A DNA stretch of 64,000 nt, from positions 107,817 to 171,816 of the forward strand of contig JAENYS010000004.1 in NCBI GenBank assembly GCA_016841645.1, in the 5' to 3' direction. This document shows positions 53,409 to 63,576 of this stretch, one piece after another (positions within the stretch are counted from its first letter, which is position 1; each line of letters opens with the position of its first letter). The notes beneath the pieces were generated by a model. That model had not been told where the DNA came from, ran no database searches, and saw nothing but the letters and a program-made list of their open reading frames with translations. The stretch comes from Desulfoscipio geothermicus (GTDB taxonomy: Bacteria > Bacillota > Desulfotomaculia > Desulfotomaculales > Desulfallaceae). Made by a program: the position numbers and the translations under genes.

Positions 53409-56400
53409 TTAAAAATTTTTGTATGCCAGGGCATCCCCACCATAAAACATATATAAGTAGGCCGCTGTCACCCGGCGGCCAGTGATACTCTCCATGGCCC
53501 TGATATATAGATCAAGCTGACTACCGTAGCACCGGGCCGTCTGCAACAGTGTGTCCGGGGTATAACGGTCGGTTTTGTAGTCCACCAGCAGCAGGCCTTT
53601 TTCTTCATCTGCCAAACAGTCAATAATTCCCTGCACCAGTACGATTTCATCACTAGTTCCGTTTCCCGTTATCTGCGGGTAAACTTGCTGTGCAGGTATA
53701 GCCAGCGTAAAGGGAAGTTCACGGTAAACCCGGCTGCTTTGTAATATCCTTTGCCCCAGGAGACTGCTCCAAAAGCGGGCCACTGCCTCCGGCTGCACCA
53801 CTGAAGCCTGGGCCCGGCTAAGCTTTTCCTGCTCCACCAGGATAGCTATTTGTTCAATTATCCCGTCTACCTGTAGTTTTCCCCCAAGATCCAGCAACTG
53901 CATCACAAGGTGCAAGGCTTGCCCCCGCTCAGCGGCAGTAAGCTCGGATTTATTTTGCACAAACAGCGGCCTGGCAGCCAGGTTGCTCTGGAAATCCCGG
54001 TCTTGCTGCTGCACATCGCCGGTTATAGCACCATGCAACAGCGCCATACTTTTTATGCCGGTCACGGTTGCCCTTGCCGGTAAGCCTTGCCAATGCTGAT
54101 ACGGGTAATGCCAGTTCAAGCAAGCCTCAACCTGCCCGGCCAAGGGGCCGGCTTCAGGCACGGGCTTAAGCCGGCGCAAATGCTCCATCTGAGCAGCGGC
54201 GGGCAGTGCATCAGCTTGCTGCTGCCGGGAGGCGCTATCCCAGATATACACGCACCAGCGCGAAGGGTCGCCCCAAATAACCTGTGGCAAAGTAGCGGCC
54301 ACATTAGCTGGTTCCACGGGCAGCGCCCCGCTAACCACAGCGGCTGAGGAAGCTCCGCCTGTCACACCGCCCAGTTCCCGCAGTGGTGTACCGTCGCGGT
54401 GCCTAACCAGCGCCGGACACAGCCAATCTAGACAATGTATGGCACCGGCAGTCAGCCAGGGCGGCAGCTGCGCCTGGGGCCTGTCCGCCACGGCGCACCA
54501 ACGGGTTGAGCAATCCCGCAGCCGGCGCACCACACCCACCATAATCAGCTTTTCCCGTGCCCTGGTCATAGCTACATAAAGCACCCGCATTTCTTCAGCC
54601 AGTGCCTCGGCCCGCAGCTTGTCCCGCACAGCCAGCTTGGCAACCGTGGGGTAGGCAATGCGCTTTTCGGCATCCACAAGCTGGGGACCCAATCCTAGAT
54701 TCCTGTGCATCAGCACGCTTTTGTTTAAATCCATCAGGTTGAACCTTTTGCCTAGCCCGGCCACAATCACTACCGGAAATTCCAGCCCCTTGCTCTTATG
54801 GATGCTCATGATGCGCACTACATTCTCATTTTCGCCCAGAGAACGGGCCGCGCCCATATCGCCACTGTTATCCCTAATACGTTCGATAAAGCGCATAAAG
54901 CGGAATAATCCCCGGTAAGCGGTGGCTTCGTACTGGCGGGCCCGGCTATAAAGTGCACGCAAGTTAGCCTGGCGCTGGCTGCCGCCCGGCAGGCCGCCCA
55001 CAAAATCATAGTAACCCGTTTCCCGGTACAGGGTCCATAACAGCTCCGCCAGGCTACCCCGGCGGGCCATGGTACGCCAGCGTTCTAACCGTTGTAAAAA
55101 CTGTACCAGCGGCCCGGCCAGATCCTCCGGCCCTTCCATAGTAATCAGCACCACAGCGTCATAAAAATCTCCCGGCCCGCCGTATAACCTGATTTGGGCC
55201 AAATCCTCCGAGTTAAAGCCCGCCAGGGGCGAGCGCAGCACTGCCGCCAGCGGCACATCCTGACGCGGGTTATCAATAACTTTTAGTAACGCCAGCATGG
55301 TTTCTACCTCAGTGGCCTCGAAATATCCCGTATTGAGCTCGGCATACGCCGGTATGCCCAGCTTGCTGAACTCCTCTACGAAAACATTAGCCCGTCCGGT
55401 GGTGGCTCTGAGCAGCACAACTACATCCCGGTAGGTCAGCGAGCAATACTTGTTTTGCTCCCGGTCATATACCGAATAGCTGTCCACCAACCGGGTAATC
55501 CGCTGAGCTACGATGCGTGCCTCCAGTTGAAGAGCGTCCAAGTCCTCCTCGGGCTCGGTGCTATTGCTATGTACATCTTCCCCGTCAGCAGCAGAGTCAT
55601 GCTCATCCGCACCGGTTGCTGCCTGCCTCTCCGCTATTTCTATCAGGTGCAACTCCACCTCTTCCCTCGTTTGAACAGTCTCCACCGGCCCGCGAACATG
55701 GCCACCGGAACCACTGGGCTGCTCAACATCAACGCCGGGTTGATGCAAATGGCTTGGCCGGTCACCAAATGCTGTCTCTACGACTGCCCCGTCTGTTATC
55801 CCACGCATGTGACCCGGCTGCCCGGCATTATCTACGGCTGCTTCCGGCCGGGCGGGATATTCGGCCCCGCACGCTAGCTCCGCCCGGGCATCGTAAACCA
55901 TTTCGCCCACTGTAGGGCTCATGATCTGGCGAAATATAAAATTAACCGCGTCTACCACACCCCGGCGGCTGCGAAAGTTACGGGCCAGGCTTACTAATCT
56001 GCCCTCGCTGTCACCGGCGGCAAACCGGTGGTACTTGTCCATGAACAAACCGGGCTCGGCCAGCCGGAACCGGTAAATACTTTGCTTAACATCGCCTACC
56101 ATAAACAGGCCGGGCCCACCTTGCCCGCCGGCGCCGGTCACCAGGCTTATAATAGCTTCCTGCACTGCATTGATATCCTGGTATTCGTCTACCAGCACCT
56201 CTGCAATACGCCCCCTCAGCTCCATGGCCACGACGGAAGGCCGTATCACACCATTACCAGCGACGGCAATACCGGAATCGACGGCATTACTATCACCGGT
56301 GGCCACGGCGTCACAGGCTGCACCGGGCGTTTCCTGCAAAACCTGCAGTGCATAATGCTCGAGATCACTAAAATCCACCACACCGCGCTCTTTTTTGGCC

Positions 56401-57458
56401 TGCCGATAATGCTCGGCAAATTGCTCCACCAGCTCGGCCAGCGTCCCCAGCAGCGGTGTCATTTGCCGCAGCTCATTCAACAACTGTTCCGCAGGGCGGT
56501 TGAAATAACGCCTTTGCATTTTTTGCACCCGGTCCTTGGCAATGTTGCGCAGCTTCTGGGCGTTTTTTTTCAAATCTTCGTCGGCAACACCTTTTTTGCA
56601 ACTGGCTAATTTACTAAATACCGCTGCATTAAACTGCCGGTATAGCTTATCCCAGTTTATAGCACAGGCCTGAATCAAATCATCCAGCAGCAGCAAATCC
56701 TCCTGCAAGGTAACCAAATAGGGCTGCGGCCCCCCGGGCCGGCAGGCCAGCTGCTCGGCCTGTTGCAACATGCCCCGCACACCATGCAATTCATTTTTGA
56801 TACTCTCTTTTAAAATATCAAACCATGGTAAATCGTCCGCCGCAGTATCCTGAGGCAGATTAAACCAATCCGGCAGCCGGCCCAGCCATTCCCCTGGCCG
56901 GGGAGTGCTGCGGGAAAATTTGTATAACTCCAGCACCAATTCTTGCAATCCCGTGTCATCCTGCCGTCCACCGTAACAATTCGCCAGGGCCAGAAAATGC
57001 TCATCCCCCGAAGCAAACCGGCTTTCAAAAACATCCTCCAGCACGTCCAGCTGCAGCAAAGCAGCCTCGGCTTCATCGGCCACGCGGAAAACCGGGTCTA
57101 GTTCAAGCCGGTAAAAGTGCTGCCGGACTAGTTCCAAGCAAAAGGAGTGCATAGTGCTGATGCCGGCCCGCTGTAACAGGGCCAACTGGCGGCGTAACAG
57201 CCCCGAGCCCGGATCACTTTCCAATGCCCGGTTAATGGCCAAGCCTATGCGCTCCCGCATTTCCGCAGCCGCCGCATTGGTAAAGGTAACTACCAGCAGG
57301 CAGTCCACATCCACCGGGTCCGCCGGGTCGGTAATTCGCCTGATAATGCGCTCCACCAGTACGGCAGTTTTACCCGCCCCCGCCGCAGCCGCCACCAGCA
57401 ACCGGTCATCCTGGCCGGTAATGGCATCAAGCTGTTCCGGAGTCCATCTCTCAGTCAT
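53409..57458 (-). CDS. addA: Helicase-nuclease subunit AddA
   Basis: A 1349-residue UvrD-type helicase plus RecB-like nuclease. With AddB it resects double-strand breaks and responds to Chi. Visible parts: Walker A AAAGAGKTAVLVERI (about 24), DEYQDIN box, later SIHKSKGLEFPVVIVAG, and the nuclease core LLLVDYKTDR near residue 1295. It is longer than usual (about 1230); the surplus is a hydrophilic stretch at about 535-640, between GAEYPARPEAA and EPEEDLDALQLEARIV. Start at 57458 after GGAGGCGGGCGG. It follows addB by 87 bases. Confidence 0.94.
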   Translation of the reverse strand: MTERWTPEQLDAITGQDDRLLVAAAAGAGKTAVLVERIIRRITDPADPVDVDCLLVVTFTNAAAAEMRERIGLAINRALESDPGSGLLRRQLALLQRAGISTMHSFCLELVRQHFYRLELDPVFRVADEAEAALLQLDVLEDVFESRFASGDEHFLALANCYGGRQDDTGLQELVLELYKFSRSTPRPGEWLGRLPDWFNLPQDTAADDLPWFDILKESIKNELHGVRGMLQQAEQLACRPGGPQPYLVTLQEDLLLLDDLIQACAINWDKLYRQFNAAVFSKLASCKKGVADEDLKKNAQKLRNIAKDRVQKMQRRYFNRPAEQLLNELRQMTPLLGTLAELVEQFAEHYRQAKKERGVVDFSDLEHYALQVLQETPGAACDAVATGDSNAVDSGIAVAGNGVIRPSVVAMELRGRIAEVLVDEYQDINAVQEAIISLVTGAGGQGGPGLFMVGDVKQSIYRFRLAEPGLFMDKYHRFAAGDSEGRLVSLARNFRSRRGVVDAVNFIFRQIMSPTVGEMVYDARAELACGAEYPARPEAAVDNAGQPGHMRGITDGAVVETAFGDRPSHLHQPGVDVEQPSGSGGHVRGPVETVQTREEVELHLIEIAERQAATGADEHDSAADGEDVHSNSTEPEEDLDALQLEARIVAQRITRLVDSYSVYDREQNKYCSLTYRDVVVLLRATTGRANVFVEEFSKLGIPAYAELNTGYFEATEVETMLALLKVIDNPRQDVPLAAVLRSPLAGFNSEDLAQIRLYGGPGDFYDAVVLITMEGPEDLAGPLVQFLQRLERWRTMARRGSLAELLWTLYRETGYYDFVGGLPGGSQRQANLRALYSRARQYEATAYRGLFRFMRFIERIRDNSGDMGAARSLGENENVVRIMSIHKSKGLEFPVVIVAGLGKRFNLMDLNKSVLMHRNLGLGPQLVDAEKRIAYPTVAKLAVRDKLRAEALAEEMRVLYVAMTRAREKLIMVGVVRRLRDCSTRWCAVADRPQAQLPPWLTAGAIHCLDWLCPALVRHRDGTPLRELGGVTGGASSAAVVSGALPVEPANVAATLPQVIWGDPSRWCVYIWDSASRQQQADALPAAAQMEHLRRLKPVPEAGPLAGQVEACLNWHYPYQHWQGLPARATVTGIKSMALLHGAITGDVQQQDRDFQSNLAARPLFVQNKSELTAAERGQALHLVMQLLDLGGKLQVDGIIEQIAILVEQEKLSRAQASVVQPEAVARFWSSLLGQRILQSSRVYRELPFTLAIPAQQVYPQITGNGTSDEIVLVQGIIDCLADEEKGLLLVDYKTDRYTPDTLLQTARCYGSQLDLYIRAMESITGRRVTAAYLYMFYGGDALAYKNF

Positions 57459-57510
57459 TTTAATCCGCCCGCCTCCCAACAACCAAAATTATCACCCAAA
57501 TGTCATTCAA

Positions 57511-57542
57511 CTTCCAACTTTCCAACCTTCCAACTTTCCAAC
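57511..57542. repeat. Two tandem 16-bp repeats between addB and addA
   Basis: The 16-mer CTTCCAACTTTCCAAC occurs twice in perfect head-to-tail copies, at 57511-57526 and 57527-57542, immediately before the addB stop codon. No known role; slippage would change the spacing. Confidence 0.9.
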
Positions 57543-57545
57543 ACC

Positions 57546-60500
57546 TTATGCATCTCCCACGCCCCCCAACTCCTGCCTAATACGCAGCCAAACGAGAGCG
57601 TCCTTTACCGGCGTAATAATCCTGAAAGCATTGTCCGGCATCAGCAGATCAAACTGGCATACCGGCTTATACGAACAATAACGACAATAGCGAAACTCAC
57701 CCTGCCGGTAGGGACTGATATCCTTAACCCCGGCCATAATATCATCGCCAACGCTGGCCAGTTGGTGCCGCAGGTAGGCCCGCAGCATCGCGAACTGTTC
57801 ATGATCCAGCACTGCGGAGCGAGCGGAAAAGGTGCCGTCCTTTTTAATGCTGACCGGCAAAAGATCCGAAGAGGACCCGGCCAGGCCGTCCATCAACCGT
57901 ACCAGCGCCGGCTCAGCCAACAGCAAGCCCTTCATTTGCAACTCTTTAAGCAGCAGCCGCTCCGCTTCCTCGCCGGCCAACGGCGTGCCGTCCGTTTGCA
58001 GCAGCGGCTCGGCAATGTGAAAATACAGCACGGCACCGGGCAGCCCCTGGTCCCCCAGCAACTTCTGGGAATACGCCAGCGCTACCTCCAAGTATGTAAG
58101 TAATTGCAGTTTGAGGCCGTACCAGATATCGCTCAGTTTGATAGTGGTCGCCCCGGATTTATAATCAATCACCCGCAGGTACAGCGCACCTTCATGCCGC
58201 GCTGCATCCAGGCGGTCAATTCGGCCGGTAAGCAGCATTTCCCCGCCGCCGGGCAGGGTAAACACCACGCCGGGCAATTCACCCCCGGGGCCAAAGGCCA
58301 ACTCCAACCCCACAGGCCGAAAACGCCCGCGCCGGGCATGCTCGGACAGCACCAGCACCGAACGCTGCACAATACTCTTCAATCTGCCCGTCAGGTAACG
58401 ATGCCGGGCGGAGCTAAGTAATATTTCACTTTGCAGGCGCGGGGCAAGTGTATCCACTACCTCACCGGCCAGTTCCCGGCACCGGCCTTTCTCCAGCTTT
58501 CCCCAGTCCAATCCCTCGTCCTGCAACCGCTGGGCAAACAGCTTCAATGCAGCATGAAAAAACTGTCCTGTATCCGGAGCCTGCAGGCGAAACACAGCCC
58601 TATCCTTTAAGCGCAACCCGTAGGACAAAAAATGAGCAAAGGGACAAGAACGGAATTTCTCTAGGCCGGACACCCCGGTCTTAAAGGATTGACCATACAG
58701 CCGCCGGCTTATTGCGCAGGGCAGCCGGTCTTCCCGGTTTCGGTAAAATAAGCTATTGATCACCCGGGCAAACATGGGATCATCGTACCTGTTCCGGACA
58801 AACCAGTTATATACATCCCACCACAGCGGGTCTATTTGCCGCCCGGCCCCGGCATCGCGCAAGCGTCCGGCCAGGTAAGTCAGGCAGCGTCCGGGGTGAG
58901 TGACAAATTCCAAGTCACGGACTTGGCCCGCCCCCGGTTCCTGCAACCACAGCCCTTCCACTAAGTCGGGGAAAATTTCCCAAAACCGGTGCACCACGGG
59001 TGACGGGCGCAGCGCCCGGCCTTCCCCGTCAGCCAAGGGATAGGATATCACCAACCGTTCTGCGGCCCGGGTAAGAGCCAGGTAAATTATATATTGCTCA
59101 TCAAAAACCCGCCGCCGCACCCCCGGCGCCAGCGACAACCCGCTGTCCTGCAGCCGCTCCCGCTCAATTTCGGTAAAAATACCCTGCTCGGACAGCCGGG
59201 CAGGCAGCACCCCATCATTAATACCGGGAACGAAGGCTGCCCGTACGTGGGGACTGCGGGAGCGGTCCAGCGAACCCACCACCACTTGATCCAGCCCCGG
59301 TGGGATCAGGCCCAGGCGCAGGGTGGCCAAGCCGGCATCTAAAATAACCATGTACTGGTTTAAAGATAGTTCTTCCTCACCCAGCGCCTTCACCACCACA
59401 TCCAGCAGCGCCACTAGGTCCTCCCAGATTTGCTCATGCTCCCGGGCTTCCTCCAACCGGCCTTCCTCAGTGGCTAAAGAAGCCCAGCGTTCCAGTTGCC
59501 CGGGCACCCCAAGTTGTTCCAACAACTTGTACAGCGCCCCGGTATAGTCCGCCACCGTAACGCTATCATCCTGCACAACCCGGTGGAAATCAGCCAGGGC
59601 AGCCACAGCAGCAGCCCGAATGCTGTTAATTTGCTCCAAGTTCTGCTTCTCCTGCTCTGATATATCGTCATCAGTTTCTAAGGTTAACCGGCGGCGATAA
59701 AGCCAGGGTTTGTCGTCATACCAGCGGCTGCCCCGAATGCCGTGCGCCAATACGTAGTTTTCCAGTAAATCGACTTCTTCACGGCTCACCGGGGCAAGAT
59801 CGGTTTTCAGGTATCGGAACACGGGGTCAAAAGGCCAATTCTCGGCCACTGTTTCTAGAGCTGCCCGGATCAACTCCACCACAGGGTGATGGAGCACCGT
59901 ACGCTTGTGATCCAGGAAAAACGGGATTCCGTAGTCGGTAAAGATCGCTTCAATCAGCCCGGCATACGAATCGATATCCCGCAGCAGCACCACAATATCC
60001 CGCCAGCGGTAGTCCCGGTCACGACACAGGCCGATGATTTCACGTGCCATGCCCTCCACTTCAGCCCGGCGGTCAGCGGCAGCTATAACGCTGATACCCG
60101 CTTCGGTTACATAACTGTCCACCTGTCCTTGTCTACCTGGAACCGGTGCACTTCCATCAACAAGTTCAGCTGCGCCCGGAGCAGTATTGGCACTATGCAC
60201 AGCACCGGCTGCTGTGGCGGCTGGAACCGGTACCTGATCCCCGGTGCTTACAGCACCAGTTCCGGTACCTGGTGTTTTAGCCGCCGCCCAGTGGTTAAAC
60301 AATGCCCTCTCCAAATAAGCCAGCTGAGGGGAAACGAACCGGGGGAGTGCTTCAACCACCGCTGCAGGCACCCGGCTGACCGGTAACCTTTCCTTTTCAG
60401 CCATGTTTACCAATTCATTATACGTTTCCCATACCGGGTAAAAGGGGTCGGTCTCAGTCATTACCAGGTTTACAGAATTAGGGTCTAGACACAAAGTTAT

Positions 60501-61190
60501 GCTTATACCCCGAGTATGCCGCATCAGCGCTCCCAGTACAGCATATTCCAGCGGCGTAAAACCGGTGAACCCGTCCACCCAGATAACAGCCTCACTCAGC
60601 CACGATGAATGCCGTATCCTATCCGCCGCCAGGGCCAGATAATCGTCAGGGTCAATGAACCGGTCCTGCAAAAAATATGTAAAGTCATTAAATATCAGCT
60701 GCAAATCTCGCAATTTGTCCACCAGCAGCCCGGCGTCCCCCGCTTGCTCCAGTCCGGCCAGGCAGCGGCCCAGGTCGTCTACAGCCACCTGGTAAGTTTT
60801 AAATTCGCCCAGTGCCCGGGCCAGCTTGTCCACAAAACCAGGCAGCCGGGCAGCCCGGCCGAATACACGCAGCTCATCCAACCGTTTTTCCAGCAGACGA
60901 CGCAAAATCATCCGCTTGCCTATTTCCCCCAGAGGCAGTTGGGTAGCCCCGCCCGCCTCCTGCAGTACCCGGTGAGCCAAACGGTTAAAGCCTAGTACCT
61001 GGGCACGCATAAAGCCGCCCGTACCCGTGATGCGGGCTAAAGCGTACTCAGTTTGGAAAGAAGCCTGTTCAGGTACCAACAGGATTAAAGGAGTGCCCAG
61101 CGGCTGACGCTCAAGCTCCCGGCCGATTTCACGCAAGCAAAGGGTTGTTTTACCGGCCCCAGCCCGGCCCATGACCAACCTTAGATACAA
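57546..61190 (-). CDS. addB: Helicase-nuclease subunit AddB
   Basis: A 1214-residue partner of AddA. The N-terminal Walker A-like GRAGAGKTTLC begins at residue 8. The C-terminal nuclease has VIDYKSGATTIK (about 1045), and a 4Fe-4S site is formed by KFRSCPFAHFLSYGL (about 860) together with CRYCSYKPVC near residue 1175. A Pro/Thr/Gly-rich insertion at about 300-355 (TPGTGTGAVSTGDQVPVPAA) is extra. TTG start after GGGGGGCGGAAG. The frame ends four bases after the tandem repeat. Confidence 0.94.
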   Translation of the reverse strand: MYLRLVMGRAGAGKTTLCLREIGRELERQPLGTPLILLVPEQASFQTEYALARITGTGGFMRAQVLGFNRLAHRVLQEAGGATQLPLGEIGKRMILRRLLEKRLDELRVFGRAARLPGFVDKLARALGEFKTYQVAVDDLGRCLAGLEQAGDAGLLVDKLRDLQLIFNDFTYFLQDRFIDPDDYLALAADRIRHSSWLSEAVIWVDGFTGFTPLEYAVLGALMRHTRGISITLCLDPNSVNLVMTETDPFYPVWETYNELVNMAEKERLPVSRVPAAVVEALPRFVSPQLAYLERALFNHWAAAKTPGTGTGAVSTGDQVPVPAATAAGAVHSANTAPGAAELVDGSAPVPGRQGQVDSYVTEAGISVIAAADRRAEVEGMAREIIGLCRDRDYRWRDIVVLLRDIDSYAGLIEAIFTDYGIPFFLDHKRTVLHHPVVELIRAALETVAENWPFDPVFRYLKTDLAPVSREEVDLLENYVLAHGIRGSRWYDDKPWLYRRRLTLETDDDISEQEKQNLEQINSIRAAAVAALADFHRVVQDDSVTVADYTGALYKLLEQLGVPGQLERWASLATEEGRLEEAREHEQIWEDLVALLDVVVKALGEEELSLNQYMVILDAGLATLRLGLIPPGLDQVVVGSLDRSRSPHVRAAFVPGINDGVLPARLSEQGIFTEIERERLQDSGLSLAPGVRRRVFDEQYIIYLALTRAAERLVISYPLADGEGRALRPSPVVHRFWEIFPDLVEGLWLQEPGAGQVRDLEFVTHPGRCLTYLAGRLRDAGAGRQIDPLWWDVYNWFVRNRYDDPMFARVINSLFYRNREDRLPCAISRRLYGQSFKTGVSGLEKFRSCPFAHFLSYGLRLKDRAVFRLQAPDTGQFFHAALKLFAQRLQDEGLDWGKLEKGRCRELAGEVVDTLAPRLQSEILLSSARHRYLTGRLKSIVQRSVLVLSEHARRGRFRPVGLELAFGPGGELPGVVFTLPGGGEMLLTGRIDRLDAARHEGALYLRVIDYKSGATTIKLSDIWYGLKLQLLTYLEVALAYSQKLLGDQGLPGAVLYFHIAEPLLQTDGTPLAGEEAERLLLKELQMKGLLLAEPALVRLMDGLAGSSSDLLPVSIKKDGTFSARSAVLDHEQFAMLRAYLRHQLASVGDDIMAGVKDISPYRQGEFRYCRYCSYKPVCQFDLLMPDNAFRIITPVKDALVWLRIRQELGGVGDA

Positions 61191-61224
61191 ACTTCCGCCC
61201 CCCTAGTTAAGCGAAAATATCAAA

Positions 61225-61249
61225 GGCCTTCGCATAAACTGCGAAGGCC
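61225..61249 (-). terminator. Hairpin upstream of addB
   Basis: Perfect stem GGCCTTCGC / GCGAAGGCC with a seven-base loop, then TTTGATATTTT on the minus strand. Terminator-like; it lies between rnpB and addB and may limit readthrough or act as a leader attenuator. A second stem (ACCCACC / GGTGGGT) lies at 61299-61320. Confidence 0.6.
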
Positions 61250-61508
61250 ATCAAATTTGTCTTTCCCACCAAGCCGTTACCCACCAGTTTTTTTAAAGAC
61301 CCACCCTCTCATAGGTGGGTGCTCGACCAATTGTTTCTGCCTTCCGTTCATGACGGCATGACATAGACAACCGGATCGTTGCTCCCGAATTACATGTGTA
61401 GGTTAAAAAAACAAGAGGTCACGCACCAAGTAGGTAATATTATAATCTCACAAAAAATTAAATAAATCAATTATTGACTTTAAAATGCTTTAATGCTATA
61501 ACCAACAA

Positions 61509-61544
61509 GCACGGGCACGGCTATTTACTAGCCCTGGCCCGTGC
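61509..61544 (-). terminator. Terminator of rnpB
   Basis: On the minus strand, GCACGGGC pairs with GCCCGTGC with an inner GGCTA / TAGCC stem, then TTGTTGGTT. It follows the rnpB 3' end by about 20 bases. Confidence 0.75.
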
Positions 61545-61561
61545 CGCTTTAAATAAGAGTT

Positions 61562-61917
61562 AGACTATGACTGTAAGCGAGATTCTGTTTAAGCAGTCAT
61601 CTATCTAGGCGAACCTCGCGGCTCACCTCCCCCTCCCGGGGGTGCCCCTACCCGCAGCTCAAAGGCTGCCTATTTGGGTTGCACGCTGGCGGAGTTTACC
61701 CTTGCACTCACCGGTTGCCCGGTGACTTGGTTTCTGTGGCACTTTATAGCTACTCAAAACCCAGTGGGTTTCTTTAACCGTCGTCAGGTCGCCCTGCCCC
61801 GGCTTGCGCCGGGCACCATACTACACCAAATGCCTTTTAGGCACTTGGTGTGCGTGTCTCGACTTTCCTCTACCGCCCGGTTTATCACCGCACGGCAGCG
61901 ACTGCCTGTCATAGTCT
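61562..61917 (-). ncRNA. rnpB: RNase P RNA
   Basis: On the minus strand a 10-bp P1 stem AGACTATGAC / GTCATAGTCT closes a 356-base RNA. Inside, near the 5' end, is GTAGAGGAAAGTC, the bacterial RNase P core (GAGGAAAGTC). Near the 3' side are AGATGACTGC and ACAGAATCTCGCTTA, the conserved 3' core. The size fits a class A RNA. A short plus-strand frame (61674-61976) is its shadow. Confidence 0.96.
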
Positions 61918-61943
61918 ATTTTTTTCAATGGTCACATGACTTA

Positions 61944-61972
61944 ATTATAAACCAATTACCGCCTGTACGCAA
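61944..61972 (-). promoter_or_regulatory. Promoter of rnpB
   Basis: TTGCGT (61967-61972) and TATAAT (61944-61949) with a 17-base spacer on the minus strand, about 25-30 bases before the P1 stem. Confidence 0.75.
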
Positions 61973-62101
61973 ATGAAATGTTCACCATATTCACCAACTT
62001 ACATTTACCTCCGGACAAACATTGACTAACCGGCCAATTAAATGATAAATTTATTAAAAAGCAGTTCCATATTTAATTATGTGGAGAGGGGGGAAATACC
62101 C

Positions 62102-62266
62102 ATGATGGAAAACTGGGCATCATTTTACATTTTCATGAGCATATTAACTTTTATCTCGATTTTTGCCGCTATATTTGCCAAACCCATTAAAAGGACAATG
62201 AAAGAACTGGATTACTATTCAGACGGCAAAAAGACCGACCACCATACCTATATACCCTACAGTTAA
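62102..62266 (+). CDS. Small single-pass membrane protein
   Basis: A 54-residue protein with one membrane segment (about 6-28, ASFYIFMSILTFISIFAAIF) and a charged, basic and His-ending tail. I start it at 62102 after GAGAGGGGGGAAATACCC. No family recognised. Confidence 0.6.
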   Translation: MMENWASFYIFMSILTFISIFAAIFAKPIKRTMKELDYYSDGKKTDHHTYIPYS

Positions 62267-62323
62267 TATAGCTGCAACCGGCAAGGTAGTTAAGCAATAT
62301 TCATAAAATGTCCTAATACGAAG

Positions 62324-62357
62324 GAAGCTCTGCATTTTATACAGGGCTTCTTTGTTT
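62324..62357 (+). terminator. Terminator of the small membrane protein gene
   Basis: Stem GAAGCTCTG / CAGGGCTTC around a nine-base loop, followed by TTTGTTT. Confidence 0.85.
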
Positions 62358-62494
62358 ATCACAGCCTGTATAATATTTGCATACTTTTCACATCCAATTA
62401 ATATTAATTAACGGACAATTTTTTGTTTATAGAAATGCCCAGCTATAAGTGATATACTAATAATAATTAGCCATTGGAGAGGAGCGGTGATACA

Positions 62495-63355
62495 ATGCAT
62501 TCACTAAGCAAGCAATCACTGGTGAAGCTATTAGTGCTATTTTTGCTTATCATTAGCACCGGCTGTTCAAGTTTTAATAAACAAGCGGATAACCAAGGTA
62601 AAAATGCTGATATACCAGATAAAAATACAGAAGAACGAAACCAAATGCCTGACATAAACCTGCCTGTTTATTTTGTGGAATTCGGTACGGACGATGCCTA
62701 CCTGATCAGGGAGATACATACCATTCCCCACACCAAACAAGTTGCCAATGCCGCTATGCAGGTATTAATTAAGGATAAAAAGAGTATTTTGCCGCCCGAC
62801 ACTAAAATATTGGGAATTAACATTGAAAACGGCCTGGCTACGGTTAATTTTTCCGAAGAAGTACTAAATGCAAATGTAGGGTCGTCCGGGGAGGCTTTAG
62901 GCATTCAAAGCATTGTAAATACCTTAACTAATTTACCTAATATAGAAAAGGTGGTTTTTCAGGTGAATGGCCGTACGGATGGCCGGGCACAAGACTGGTG
63001 GGGACATGTTGGCCTTTACAAACAGCCATTTACCAAAGATTACTCTAAAGTATATAAGCCGGCCATTTGGGTGACCCACCCCTCGCCCCATCAGGTAGTT
63101 GGTGTGCCTTTATTTATTAAAGGCAGCGCTATGGTATTTGAGGGTACGGTTAATGCCAAGCTGCTTGATAGCAACGGCAAGATATTAGCTGAGAGTTATA
63201 CAACCACGTCAGGCGCACCAGTGAGGGGCGATTTCGAAATGAGCATAAAATTTGATCCACCTACAAGCGGAGAAGGCGTGTTGGAAGTTTTTGACTATAG
63301 CCCGAAGGATGGCAGCCCACAAGATGTTGTCTCCATTCCGGTGCAGTGGCCATAG
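62495..63355 (+). CDS. GerMN-Gmad2 spore lipoprotein
   Basis: A 286-residue lipoprotein. The signal ends in lipobox IISTGCSS. A GerMN domain (about 65-165, FGTDDAYLIREIHTIPHTKQVANAAMQVLI) is followed by a Gmad2 Ig-like domain (about 180-285, PAIWVTHPSPHQVVGVPLFIKGSAMVFEGTVNAKL). Proteins of this type act at the spore or envelope surface; GerM itself works in sporulation and germination. I start at 62495 after GGAGAGGAGCGGTGATACA; the TTG at 62474 lies in the ribosome site. Confidence 0.88.
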   Translation: MHSLSKQSLVKLLVLFLLIISTGCSSFNKQADNQGKNADIPDKNTEERNQMPDINLPVYFVEFGTDDAYLIREIHTIPHTKQVANAAMQVLIKDKKSILPPDTKILGINIENGLATVNFSEEVLNANVGSSGEALGIQSIVNTLTNLPNIEKVVFQVNGRTDGRAQDWWGHVGLYKQPFTKDYSKVYKPAIWVTHPSPHQVVGVPLFIKGSAMVFEGTVNAKLLDSNGKILAESYTTTSGAPVRGDFEMSIKFDPPTSGEGVLEVFDYSPKDGSPQDVVSIPVQWP

Positions 63356-63379
63356 TAATTAACAGGAGGTGCAATTAAT

Positions 63380-63526
63380 ATGTCTAAGACAAATAACGAC
63401 TTTTCCAGAGAAATGAACACTACAATACTGGTGCAAAGAATTAAAAAAGACCTCAGCTGGATTCTAATAAGCCTGGTCGTATCTTTTGCAGCTGCAGCCG
63501 GAACATATATGTTACTAACCAAGTAA
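63380..63526 (+). CDS. Small tail-anchored-like membrane protein
   Basis: A 48-codon frame with a GGAGGTGCAATTAAT ribosome site, 24 bases after the GerMN gene stop and so probably in the same transcript. It has an amphipathic, charged N-terminus and one membrane segment (about 26-46, WILISLVVSFAAAAGTYMLL). No family recognised. Confidence 0.65.
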   Translation: MSKTNNDFSREMNTTILVQRIKKDLSWILISLVVSFAAAAGTYMLLTK

Positions 63527-63576
63527 TTCTACCTTACCTAACATTCCGGAAACAATAATTCATTTAAGAATAAATA

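Noticed and set aside
57511..57542. CRISPR-like repeat
   Set aside because: Only two copies with no spacers; it is a simple tandem duplication.
61674..61976. 100-codon plus-strand frame
   Set aside because: It is the reverse strand of RNase P RNA, whose core motifs are clear.
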